Assembly (NCBI GenBank): GCA_018818885.1
Contig: JAHIRB010000025.1
Location: 1-38,774 of the forward strand
Direction: 5' to 3'
Origin: Patescibacteria group bacterium
Lineage (GTDB): Bacteria > Patescibacteriota > Patescibacteriia > Buchananbacterales > SURF-54
DNA length: 38,774 bases
Shown here: piece after piece, positions 33,155 through 38,774 of the stretch
Layout of the letters: every line of letters starts with the position of its first letter
Position numbering within the stretch: the stretch's first letter is position 1
The notes under the pieces: generated by a model
Told to the model about the DNA's origin: nothing
Database searches by the model: none
The model's input: only the letters and a program-made list of their open reading frames with translations
Translations under genes and position numbers: made by a program

Positions 33155-33345
33155 CCACGTTCAACTAACCTGTTGCGACAAGTAACCGTTCGCTTACCAG
33201 TAATTACTGGCCACTACTGGCAACAAACTGTTGAACCGACAAACGTGGATCATCAAACGTATCGATGAACATAATGCGAAAATGTTCGCGAAACTAATAG
33301 CTACTGTCAGATCAGAGCGCTCTGTAGCTATTTTCATGTGATCCA
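33155..33345 (-). ncRNA. Structured RNA domains upstream of the tRNA-like RNA
   Basis: Two adjoining domains are visible on the minus strand. The first is closed by TGGATCA/TGATCCA (33345-33339 with 33252-33246) and holds a perfect 9-bp stem, AATAGCTAC/GTAGCTATT (33332-33296). The second is closed by CCACG/CGTGG (33248-33244 with 33159-33155), continued by TTCAAC/GTTGAA and GTTGC/GCAAC, with a perfect CCAGTAATTACTGG hairpin at the tip. No convincing ORF lies here. A TATAAT (33366-33371) could start transcription, or it is reached by read-through of attenuator ii. Confidence 0.4.
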
Positions 33346-33389
33346 AATATTTTAATTAATTGTAAATTATACATTTTCTTTTAAAAAAA

Positions 33390-33409
33390 CCAGCCTTTTT
33401 ATAAGCTAG
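33390..33409 (-). terminator. Terminator hairpin of attenuator ii
   Basis: CTAGCTT/AGGCTGG stem (7 pairs including G-T pairs, extendable through the T-run), followed by TTTTTTT. Confidence 0.75.
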
Positions 33410-33466
33410 CTTTGGAACTTGTCTAATTTGTTGTTTGTTTTATCTTAATTTAGTCCAAAACTAGCC

Positions 33467-33541
33467 TTATATCAATACCACTAGTATCAATACGACTAGG
33501 CTGATTGTGATGACTAAATTGTTAGATAAAACTTTATTCAT
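33467..33541 (-). CDS. Val/Leu/Ile-rich leader peptide (24 aa)
   Basis: It starts MNKVLSNNLVITIS and ends LVVLILVVLI before the stop: ten branched-chain codons in a row at residues 15-24. The stop codon adjoins antiterminator strand 2. The composition matches leaders of ilv operons, which respond to all three branched-chain amino acids. The -10 box ends about 11 bases before the ATG, again giving a very short 5' leader. Confidence 0.83.
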   Translation of the reverse strand: MNKVLSNNLVITISLVVLILVVLI

Positions 33542-33552
33542 ATGATATTTAT

Positions 33553-33581
33553 AATTTACAGCATTACGAAAAAAAAGTCAA
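33553..33581 (-). promoter_or_regulatory. Promoter of attenuator ii
   Basis: TTGACT (complement of 33576-33581), 17-base spacer, TAAATT (complement of 33553-33558). Confidence 0.7.
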
Positions 33582-33657
33582 TGCTTTATTATTACCTAAA
33601 TTTAGTGAAATTAAAATTTTTCCACATACACAGCTATCATTTTTTGCAAAGAGAAAA

Positions 33658-33679
33658 GGCGGTTCGCAAGCGAATCGCC
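33658..33679 (-). terminator. Terminator of the 88-aa gene
   Basis: GGCGATTCGC and GCGAACCGCC (one mismatch, two-base loop), followed by TTTTCTCTTT on the minus strand. Confidence 0.82.
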
Positions 33680-33706
33680 CATTTTGATTTTGCCTTGGCT
33701 ACTGGA

Positions 33707-33973
33707 TTAATCCAGATTTGCCGAATCTACGATGATAGTCACCTCTCTTTTCTTGAAAAAACCCGAACGTATTTTCTCCGGTGGATCATACTTTCCATTA
33801 CCCCTAATTCTGGCAACTACGACACGTTTATCTGACCCTACGGCAAGTTGTACCTTTACAAGTTGGACTTTTGCTCCACTTTCACTACAAATGTCATGTC
33901 CATTTAATCTTTCCCAGTGCCCCCCTCCATTATGCACAAAAACACTGTAGCCACAACTATTATAACTTGACAT
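33707..33973 (-). CDS. 88-aa protein of unknown function behind an isoleucine attenuator
   Basis: I start at the ATG at 33973 (MSSYNSCGYSVFVHNGGGHW) because GGAGGGAAA lies five bases before it. The protein is polar and beta-rich (KVQLVKVQLAVGSDKRVVVARI) with a final EVTIIVDSANLD. There is no signal peptide, membrane segment or recognised family. It is monocistronic: promoter 34165-34193, isoleucine leader peptide, attenuator, gene, terminator. The ending resembles the beta-type endings of the 97-aa and 59-aa proteins in the aromatic operon, which may point to a shared fold. Confidence 0.7.
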   Translation of the reverse strand: MSSYNSCGYSVFVHNGGGHWERLNGHDICSESGAKVQLVKVQLAVGSDKRVVVARIRGNGKYDPPEKIRSGFFKKREVTIIVDSANLD

Positions 33974-34031
33974 CGTTTCCCTCCATTTTGGATCTTTAAA
34001 TGATTTCTTGCCATTTTCGACAATCAAAAAT

Positions 34032-34049
34032 GCCTTCCCAGTGGAAGGC
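34032..34049 (-). terminator. Terminator hairpin of attenuator i
   Basis: GCCTTCC and GGAAGGC, a perfect 7-bp stem with a four-base loop, followed by ATTTTTG on the minus strand. Confidence 0.88.
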
Positions 34050-34076
34050 TTCTTAGTATTTATCTTGTTATTTTAG

Positions 34077-34154
34077 CTAAACACGAAGTAAACTTCCACC
34101 CAAAGGCTGGCTAATAATAATTTCGATAATTATTGTGGAAGTTATTTTTATCAT
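34077..34154 (-). CDS. Isoleucine-rich leader peptide (25 aa)
   Basis: It starts MIKITST, then IIIEIII (residues 8-14, six isoleucine codons out of seven), then SQPLGGSLLRV. The Ile codons end 13 bases before the switching strand. The promoter -10 box ends 10 bases before the ATG, giving a 5' leader of only a few bases, so translation must start nearly leaderless. Confidence 0.86.
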   Translation of the reverse strand: MIKITSTIIIEIIISQPLGGSLLRV

Positions 34155-34164
34155 AGTTTTAAGT

Positions 34165-34193
34165 ATAATATCGTATGTTGAAAATCGTGTCAA
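34165..34193 (-). promoter_or_regulatory. Promoter of attenuator i
   Basis: TTGACA (complement of 34188-34193), 17-base spacer, TATTAT (complement of 34165-34170): near consensus. Confidence 0.85.
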
Positions 34194-34297
34194 GTGCGAG
34201 GTATGTGATTATAGATATTAAGACAATTATAATTTTCTAAATAATTACTTACTCTAATCAGCTCTAATCTCTATAATAACTACAATTACTCAAACTA

Positions 34298-34897
34298 CTA
34301 CCCAAACATCACCTCTTCATCTACTCTGTTGTAGTTATCGACAATATCTGCCTTTTTAAACCAAAGCTGTTCTTCGTATTTTGCTTCTTCTTCGTTACCA
34401 GATGCATGCATTATGTTATGTACTGCTCGATTTCTTATATTTGCTAGTGCTGGCGAATCAATTGAATAATCACCTCGAACTGTTCCTGGATCTGCAAACA
34501 CTGGCAAAGTGTTGCCTGCAATCATTCTAACATTATCTATGGCGTGAACACCTTCGAGTAAAATTGCAACAACTGGACCAGAAGTAATAAACTCTGTATT
34601 CCATTTATTGACCATCTTGCCGATTTCTTCTGCAGACTTATTACCAAACTCTTCTTTTGGATCTCGTCCGTATTTTTCGTAAGTTTTTAAAGTTTTTTCT
34701 CCAATTGCTTTCATGAGCTCTGTTCTGCTTTCAGGATAATGTTGTTTAGCTAAAGTTTTATCTGCCCATACCATTTTTAGACCAATAATTTTTAAGCCCA
34801 TTTTTTCAAAACGAGATAAAACATCACCAACAAGTGCACGCTTTACTCCGTCGGGTTTTATTAATACTATTGTTCTCTCTTTATGTATTTCTGCCAT
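34298..34897 (-). CDS. ndk: Nucleoside-diphosphate kinase, with internal insertion
   Basis: Transfers the gamma phosphate between nucleotides. ERTIVLIKPDGVKRALVG at residues 7-24 and RNRAVHNIMHASGN near 156, with catalytic H164, are diagnostic. At 199 residues it is longer than the usual 130-150; an insertion of about 45 residues lies in the middle (about 68-105, including YGRDPKEEFGNKSAEE). The end motif W(F)xxxD is partly kept. It is otherwise ordinary. Confidence 0.93.
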   Translation of the reverse strand: MAEIHKERTIVLIKPDGVKRALVGDVLSRFEKMGLKIIGLKMVWADKTLAKQHYPESRTELMKAIGEKTLKTYEKYGRDPKEEFGNKSAEEIGKMVNKWNTEFITSGPVVAILLEGVHAIDNVRMIAGNTLPVFADPGTVRGDYSIDSPALANIRNRAVHNIMHASGNEEEAKYEEQLWFKKADIVDNYNRVDEEVMFG

Positions 34898-34923
34898 GTT
34901 ATTATTCTAATAATTAGATTTCA

Positions 34924-35292
34924 CTAAGTATGTAGGATTTTCCTGACTTTGTCAACCACTTGGGTTGGGGTATGATTTGCTTTAACTAAATAATCAACTG
35001 CTCCCATCTTAATTCCTTTTTCTTTGTCTGTTTCTTGTGCTAAGTTTGTAAGTAATATTACTGGAATATCTTTTGTATCTGGTGAAGCTTTTAGTTCCTT
35101 TAGAATTGAAAAACCGTCGATTTCTGGCAGCATAATATCAAGCAAGATAATATCAAATTTTTCTTTTTTTGCTAATTCTAATCCTTCCCCTCCCTTTTCT
35201 GTGACAACCAACTCAAATTTTTGCTCAGTAAATTTTAGCTTGTACATATCCACTAAAGTTGGGTCGTCTTCTATAAGTAATACTTTTGCCAT
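34924..35292 (-). CDS. Single-domain response regulator (CheY-like receiver)
   Basis: 122 residues, a receiver domain alone. The acidic pocket is IEDD (residues 7-10), the phosphorylated aspartate is D52 in ILLDIMLPEIDG, T82 and K104 complete the switch set. There is no output domain and no histidine kinase nearby, so it may act through protein contacts. Confidence 0.92.
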   Translation of the reverse strand: MAKVLLIEDDPTLVDMYKLKFTEQKFELVVTEKGGEGLELAKKEKFDIILLDIMLPEIDGFSILKELKASPDTKDIPVILLTNLAQETDKEKGIKMGAVDYLVKANHTPTQVVDKVRKILHT

Positions 35293-35338
35293 ATTGTTTG
35301 ATTAATGTGATAATTTTATTATATCAATATTATAAATT

Positions 35339-35671
35339 TTACTCAATAGAGTCTAATATCTTCTCAATCACACCATCTAAGTTTTCGTAAATTTCATTAT
35401 TCCAAAACCTAAGCACCTTATACCCCTGGCTCTCAATAAACTTTTGTCTAATTAAATCCTTATGAATCTGTTCTGGTTCATTATGATGTCCTCCGTCAAT
35501 TTCAATTACTAATTTCTTTTCCAAACATACAAAATCTACTACATACCCACTTATTTAAAATTGACGTCTAAACTTTAAACCACATACTTGTCGATTTCTA
35601 ACTATACTCCAAAATTTTCTCTCATGTGAAGTTTGTTGTCTACGCAGTCTTCTTGTAATGTGTCTTTTCAT
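35339..35671 (-). pseudogene. DUF559 endonuclease, interrupted by an in-frame stop
   Basis: Reading from the ATG at 35671 gives MKRHITRRLRRQQTSHERKF, then WSIVRNRQVCGLKFRRQF, a TAA stop (35555-35557), and then in the same frame SGYVVDFVCLEKKLVIEIDG with the GGHH active-site region and an intact end. This is the whole DUF559 (very-short-patch-repair-like) nuclease of about 110 codons with one nonsense codon between FRRQ and the catalytic YVVDFVC. It is a recent pseudogene or carries a sequencing error; the downstream part could also restart at its own Met (35524) without the Asp of DFVC. Confidence 0.82.
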
Positions 35672-35682
35672 TTATATGTTAG

Positions 35683-35842
35683 TTACCTCACCTCTGTCTC
35701 CTCTCCGAATCGGAGAGGAAAACGTGCTATGTACGTCTGATGTACATCAACGATTATCTTTCATAGTACGTCTCCCTCTCCCGTCTGGGAGAGGGAACAA
35801 GCATGCCCGCCGAAGTGTCCAACGAAGGCGGGGGTGAGGTAA
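35683..35842. repeat. Composite repeat with TTACCTCACC ends
   Basis: TTACCTCACC (35683-35692) and GGTGAGGTAA (35833-35842) are perfect inverted ends. Between them lie hairpins CTCTCCGAATCGGAGAG, CCCTCTCCCGTCTGGGAGAG and CCCGCC...GGCGGG. It has no ORF and looks like a non-autonomous mobile repeat. Confidence 0.65.
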
Positions 35843-35850
35843 AACGTTTG

Positions 35851-36717
35851 TTAATAATTAATTGAGACTTCCACACCATCAGTAATTAAAACAATATCAC
35901 TTATTTGATCAGTTCTGAATGTATTTATATCCATCCTCTTCATACGATTGATAGTTCTTAAAGAAGGATGGCCAAAACTATTATCCTCTCCGACTGAAAT
36001 GACAACTTGTTGTGGATTGACTGCTTCTAAAAACTCTTTTGAAGATGAGGTATCACTACCATGATGTCCTGCTTTCAAAACTTCTGACTGCAAATCTATG
36101 CCAGCTGACAAAATTACATGTTCTTCTTCTGTTTCTGCATCACCAGTGAATAAAAAATTGATTTCGTTAAATGTTAACTGCATGACTATTGAAGAATTAT
36201 TTAGATTTTCAAACTTTACACCTTCAATACTTTCAAATGGGTATATGACATCCAAGCGTTGATTATCTCCAAGATCTAATTCCCAATCTTGCGTAGCAAT
36301 ATCTATACTGATATTTTGTTTTTTTGCTTCGTCCAAAAAGGCTGCATAAGCTGGCGTGTAATAATCTACTCCCGTGATTAGTATTTTTTCTACTTCGTAT
36401 CTTTTTAGTACTTCAGCAAAACCCATTACGTGATCGTCGTGGGGATGACTCACAACGACTAAGTCAATTGTACGATCATAAAATGGCATGTACTTCCCAA
36501 GTTTATAAATAACTTGATTGTCATCTCCCCCATCAATAAGAATTTGAAATTTGTTTGGTGTTTCTATAAATATTGAATCACCTTGCCCGACATCAAAAAA
36601 AATAACTTCCAAGTTATCAGTTGACTGACTTTGATCATAATAAATACAACCTATGACCAAACATAGGCTCAGTAGCGCAAACAGGATAATTCCAATTTTC
36701 TTTTTAACATTTGACAT
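35851..36717 (-). CDS. ComEC-type metallo-beta-lactamase domain protein
   Basis: 288 residues. A hydrophobic segment (residues 8-23) ends in VIGC, a plausible lipobox with C24, so it may be a lipoprotein facing outside. The MBL fold has VGQGDS near residue 43, the zinc motif HPHDDH (H91, H93, D95, H96) and AGHHGS near residue 219. In most bacteria this domain is the C-terminal part of ComEC, a DNA-uptake channel; here it is a separate protein following the membrane part on the same strand. It may degrade the non-transported DNA strand. Confidence 0.9.
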   Translation of the reverse strand: MSNVKKKIGIILFALLSLCLVIGCIYYDQSQSTDNLEVIFFDVGQGDSIFIETPNKFQILIDGGDDNQVIYKLGKYMPFYDRTIDLVVVSHPHDDHVMGFAEVLKRYEVEKILITGVDYYTPAYAAFLDEAKKQNISIDIATQDWELDLGDNQRLDVIYPFESIEGVKFENLNNSSIVMQLTFNEINFLFTGDAETEEEHVILSAGIDLQSEVLKAGHHGSDTSSSKEFLEAVNPQQVVISVGEDNSFGHPSLRTINRMKRMDINTFRTDQISDIVLITDGVEVSINY

Positions 36718-36738
36718 ATGTTAGTTAGCATATATAAT
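36711..36738 (+). promoter_or_regulatory. Promoter of the 66-aa gene
   Basis: TTGACA (36711-36716), 16-base spacer, TATAAT (36733-36738). The -35 box overlaps the first codons of the minus-strand MBL gene, so the two transcripts would run head to head. Confidence 0.72.
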
Positions 36739-36762
36739 TAATTATAGAAGGGGGGTGAGAAT

Positions 36763-36963
36763 ATGCGATTTATAAGATGGATAAAAGCGTGGTGGGTTTA
36801 TCTCAAATATCATAATATGATTGCCACCAAATTAAGAGTGGACTACGAGGATGGAAAAATCAGGTATTTTACTCTTGAGGAGGCTGAGAGTTTCAATGAA
36901 TTTCCAAATACTCTCAACGCGGCACAACCACATGAAAAACCCTTAGCGACATTCGACATTTGA
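36763..36963 (+). CDS. Small protein of unknown function within the comEC locus
   Basis: 66 residues. The N terminus is basic and aromatic (MRFIRWIKAWWVYLKYH), possibly membrane-associating; the rest is soluble and acidic. A GGGGGG site with six-base spacing and a consensus promoter support expression. It lies opposite and between the two comEC-derived genes. No family is recognised. Confidence 0.65.
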   Translation: MRFIRWIKAWWVYLKYHNMIATKLRVDYEDGKIRYFTLEEAESFNEFPNTLNAAQPHEKPLATFDI

Positions 36964-36987
36964 AAAACCGCAAACATCTTCTTCGTA

Positions 36988-38448
36988 TCACCCTGGCCTG
37001 AGCATTGTCTTGGGCCTTCTTTTATTTAAAAATAATCCAATCATTAGAAACAACGCAATTACCACCACCCCAGAAATTTTAAAATCTACAGAAGCTAACG
37101 GGACTTTTGCTAGTAAATCAATAACCTTTATAATATAAGTCAGAAACAACCACGGAAGTGACCAGAGTAAGTTTAGCGATACAGCGATAAAGTTATAGAG
37201 CAATAAAGTTGATAATAATAATGAAGTGATGAGAGTAATGAAGGAGATTATCATTAGATATGGCAAAACAGGCAATAATAAAATATTCGTAACTGGCGAA
37301 ATAATCGAAAGTCGACCGAAATTATATAACACTACTGGTAATGTCATAACTTGTGCGGCAAATGTCATAATTAAAATTGACTTAATTCCCAAAATCTTTG
37401 GTAATTTTTCAAGCCATTTATCAAAATATGGTGAAAAATAAATAATTCCCAAAACTGCTAAAAATGAAAGTTGAAAGCCAATATCATCTCTCAGTATCTT
37501 AGGATTGATCAACACCATCACCGTAGCTACAAAAACCAACGCGCGTGCTGATGTGTTTAATCTTCCAAGCTGATATGCTAAAAGCATCATCCACGCCATA
37601 ATTGAAGCACGCATTGCAGACGCGGGAAAACCAATTATAACTAAATAGACTATTAGCATTAAAGTGATTAAATAAAAAGAGTTTTTTCTCGATATATATA
37701 AGTTACTTAATATTGACATTAAGATTGCTGTAATAATCGTGATATGCAGACCCGAAATTGCAATTAAATGCGCTGCTCCGGCTGATGCAAATTTATCATA
37801 AAGCTCTTGTGGTATGCCTCGCCTTGATCCAAGTATGATGGCGCTAAAAAGACTTGCTTGTGGTTCTTGCAGGTTCTTGTTTATTTGAGTTTTTAATTTT
37901 GACTTAACACTTAACATCTTTGACATCACAAAACTTCCCTGATCTTTTTCTATCAACTTTATCTTCGGGAAATAACAAACGGAATATATATCATAACGAG
38001 CTAGATATCTGTCGTATGCAAAACCTTCGAAGTTTTCTGGCTGTTGAAGTTTGCAGGTAACTTCAAGTTCATCTCCATAATCATAGCGTGGATAAAGACC
38101 GATTGTGATCAATACAATGCTATTTTGATCTGACCTTTTGACTGTATATTTTATATTACTAATTCGTTCGTCTGGTTCCTTTATGATTGTACCGACAAAA
38201 GTACTTTTTTGATCATAAGTAATCACTGATTTAGGCAAAGATAACTCATATCGAAAAATTCCTAATGCCGTTATTACAATTAACAATCCGATTATTCTAG
38301 TTTTTTTCGAAATGATCAAAAGTAATATTCCAAAAATCATTATACAAAACACATAAAACTGATCCACAACAAAAAAAGAACGTATTGCAACGCCGATTAT
38401 AAATGCGATAAGAACCGCAAGAAAAATTTTTGATTTTGTTAGTTGCAT
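36988..38448 (-). CDS. comEC: ComEC/Rec2 competence membrane channel protein
   Basis: 486 residues. The N-terminal DUF4131 region (residues about 50-165) follows two or three membrane segments, and the competence domain (from about residue 200, GAAHLIAISGLHITIITAI) has seven to eight more. It is predicted to form the inner-membrane channel for uptake of single-stranded DNA. The C-terminal MBL domain is missing here but encoded just downstream at 35851-36717. It ends with a basic cytoplasmic tail. Confidence 0.93.
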   Translation of the reverse strand: MQLTKSKIFLAVLIAFIIGVAIRSFFVVDQFYVFCIMIFGILLLIISKKTRIIGLLIVITALGIFRYELSLPKSVITYDQKSTFVGTIIKEPDERISNIKYTVKRSDQNSIVLITIGLYPRYDYGDELEVTCKLQQPENFEGFAYDRYLARYDIYSVCYFPKIKLIEKDQGSFVMSKMLSVKSKLKTQINKNLQEPQASLFSAIILGSRRGIPQELYDKFASAGAAHLIAISGLHITIITAILMSILSNLYISRKNSFYLITLMLIVYLVIIGFPASAMRASIMAWMMLLAYQLGRLNTSARALVFVATVMVLINPKILRDDIGFQLSFLAVLGIIYFSPYFDKWLEKLPKILGIKSILIMTFAAQVMTLPVVLYNFGRLSIISPVTNILLLPVLPYLMIISFITLITSLLLSTLLLYNFIAVSLNLLWSLPWLFLTYIIKVIDLLAKVPLASVDFKISGVVVIALFLMIGLFLNKRRPKTMLRPG

Positions 38449-38479
38449 AAAACGTTGTTAACATATGCACCGTCCCCTT

Positions 38480-38540
38480 TTGTCATTCCGAGCTTGCCGA
38501 GTCATGCCATAGGCAGATCCGCCTCTGGCGGAGAATCTCA
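38480..38540. repeat. Dispersed palindromic repeats upstream of comEC
   Basis: TGTCATTCCGAGCTTGCCGA and GGCAGATCCGCCTCTGGCGG are two common dispersed motifs placed side by side. The second is the relative of the repeat in rplW (13016-13048). The end GAATCTCA includes the stop of the next gene. Confidence 0.55.
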
Positions 38541-38774
38541 CAACTCCCAATCTTGGGATAAATCTTCAAATTTGGGATTAACAGACTTTATCAAATCAAC
38601 CTTTTTCTTTCGCGTCCATCTTTTCAGTTGTTTTTCTCTATCAATTGCATCATAAACGTAATCATACTCTTCATAGTAGACTAACTTGTTAATATTGTAT
38701 TTTGCGGTAAAACTATCACCTGTCTTTTGCTTATGATCCTTAACTCTACTTTCTAAATGACCACAAACTCCTAC
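38538..38774 (-). CDS. GIY-YIG nuclease (5' end outside the window)
   Basis: 78 codons are visible up to the stop at 38538-38540. GVCGHLESRVKDHKQKTGD near the left end, then NINKLVYYEEYDYVYDAI and REKQLKRWTRKKKVDLI match the UPF0213-type GIY-YIG superfamily; the GIY and YIG motifs themselves lie outside the window. The full protein would be about 90-100 residues. It appears on the minus strand, upstream of comEC, with a palindromic repeat at its 3' end. Confidence 0.85.
   Translation of the reverse strand, partial: VGVCGHLESRVKDHKQKTGDSFTAKYNINKLVYYEEYDYVYDAIDREKQLKRWTRKKKVDLIKSVNPKFEDLSQDWEL

Larger units (their letters stand above)
33383..33541 (-). promoter_or_regulatory. Transcription attenuator ii (branched-chain amino acids)
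   Basis: On the minus strand AATTTAGTC pairs with GACTAAATT, then AGCCT with AGGCT. Alternatively GCTAGTTTTGG (33465-33455) pairs over 11 bases, with one G-T, with CCAAAGCTAGC (33415-33405). The latter otherwise forms the terminator CTAGCTT/AGGCTGG (33409-33390) followed by seven T. Remarkably, no protein gene follows; the structured RNA and tRNA-like domain do. Confidence 0.82.
34032..34154 (-). promoter_or_regulatory. Transcription attenuator i (isoleucine)
   Basis: On the minus strand AACTTCCAC (34143-34135) pairs perfectly with GTGGAAGTT (34099-34091). GTGGAAG can instead pair with CTTCCAC (34047-34041), and that strand otherwise forms the terminator with GGGAAGG. The strands are thus CTTCCAC, GTGGAAG, CTTCCAC, GGGAAGG, as clean a four-strand switch as one can read by eye. 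The core CCTTTGGGTGGAAGTTTACTT is nearly the same as in attenuator iii, so the two are related by descent. Confidence 0.88.

Noticed and set aside
33190-33337. A possible 48-codon ORF starting MKIATERSD
   Set aside because: It lies entirely within perfect RNA stems, has no ribosome binding site, and its composition is not protein-like.
33010-33345. tmRNA
   Set aside because: The 3' end resembles a tRNA, but the only complementary 5' end is 141 nt away, with a D-arm rather than the tmRNA D-loop, and there is no tag reading frame ending in ALAA.
33383-34154. Metabolite riboswitches or T-boxes as explanation of the leaders
   Set aside because: My first reading of the switching stems was a riboswitch, but each leader contains an ATG-started ORF with an extreme codon run before strand 2, and no T-box sequence or known aptamer core is visible. 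Peptide-controlled attenuation fits better.
35555-35557. Stop-codon reassignment to explain the DUF559 interruption
   Set aside because: Known CPR recoding concerns UGA, whereas this is UAA, and UAA ends many genes in the window.
1-38774. CRISPR arrays, prophage, rRNA operons
   Set aside because: No regularly spaced direct repeats, no phage structural genes and no rRNA sequence were seen.

Overview
The window looks like a chromosomal piece of a bacterium of the Candidate Phyla Radiation (Patescibacteria), probably Parcubacteria-like. The reasons are an AT-rich genome, a compact and nearly complete str/S10/spc ribosomal cluster that lacks rpmD (uL30), a zinc-type S14, short L28 and TruB proteins, and many small lineage-specific proteins. 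The phylum-level placement is inference; the cluster itself is unambiguous.

Layout. Positions 253-20281 (minus strand) run, in transcription order, rpsL, rpsG, fusA, a 105-aa unknown, tuf, rpsJ, rplC, rplD, rplW, rplB, rpsS, rplV, rpsC, rplP, rpmC, rpsQ, rplN, rplX, rplE, rpsZ, rpsH, rplF, rplR, rpsE, rplO, secY, an unknown, a Na/Ca antiporter, adk and map. A good promoter precedes rpsL and another precedes tuf. The cluster has been invaded by two repeat types. One is an approximately 100-125 bp inverted-repeat element whose end contains the start codon of the next gene. The other is a set of short palindromes that are translated in frame inside the tails of S5, L22, L3 and L23. Positions 20.4-28.9 kb hold housekeeping genes (M50 protease, rpmB, nnrD, rdgB, a HAD phosphatase, truB), a glycine-rich surface protein, a DUF6485/DUF3800 pair and a small zinc-ribbon gene.

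Positions 29.0-34.2 kb are different in style: higher GC, strong GGAGGG ribosome binding sites, consensus promoters and strong terminators. This block is the main discovery. On the minus strand it has four leader-peptide transcription attenuators. Each is a 23-29 codon ORF with a run of one class of amino-acid codons (Ile; Val/Leu/Ile; Leu; Trp/Tyr/Phe), followed by mutually exclusive antiterminator and terminator hairpins. They precede, respectively, an 88-aa unknown gene, a stretch of structured RNA ending in a tRNA-like domain with CCA, a lone leuA homologue, and an operon of five small unknown proteins. Amino-acid attenuation of uncharacterised small genes in such a reduced genome appears unusual. 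A separate structured RNA of about 209 nt with its own promoter lies at the left edge of the block.

Positions 34.3-38.8 kb return to ordinary genes: ndk, a CheY-like receiver, a DUF559 nuclease pseudogene, a ComEC protein split into a metallo-beta-lactamase part and a membrane part with a small plus-strand gene between them, and a GIY-YIG nuclease fragment at the right edge.
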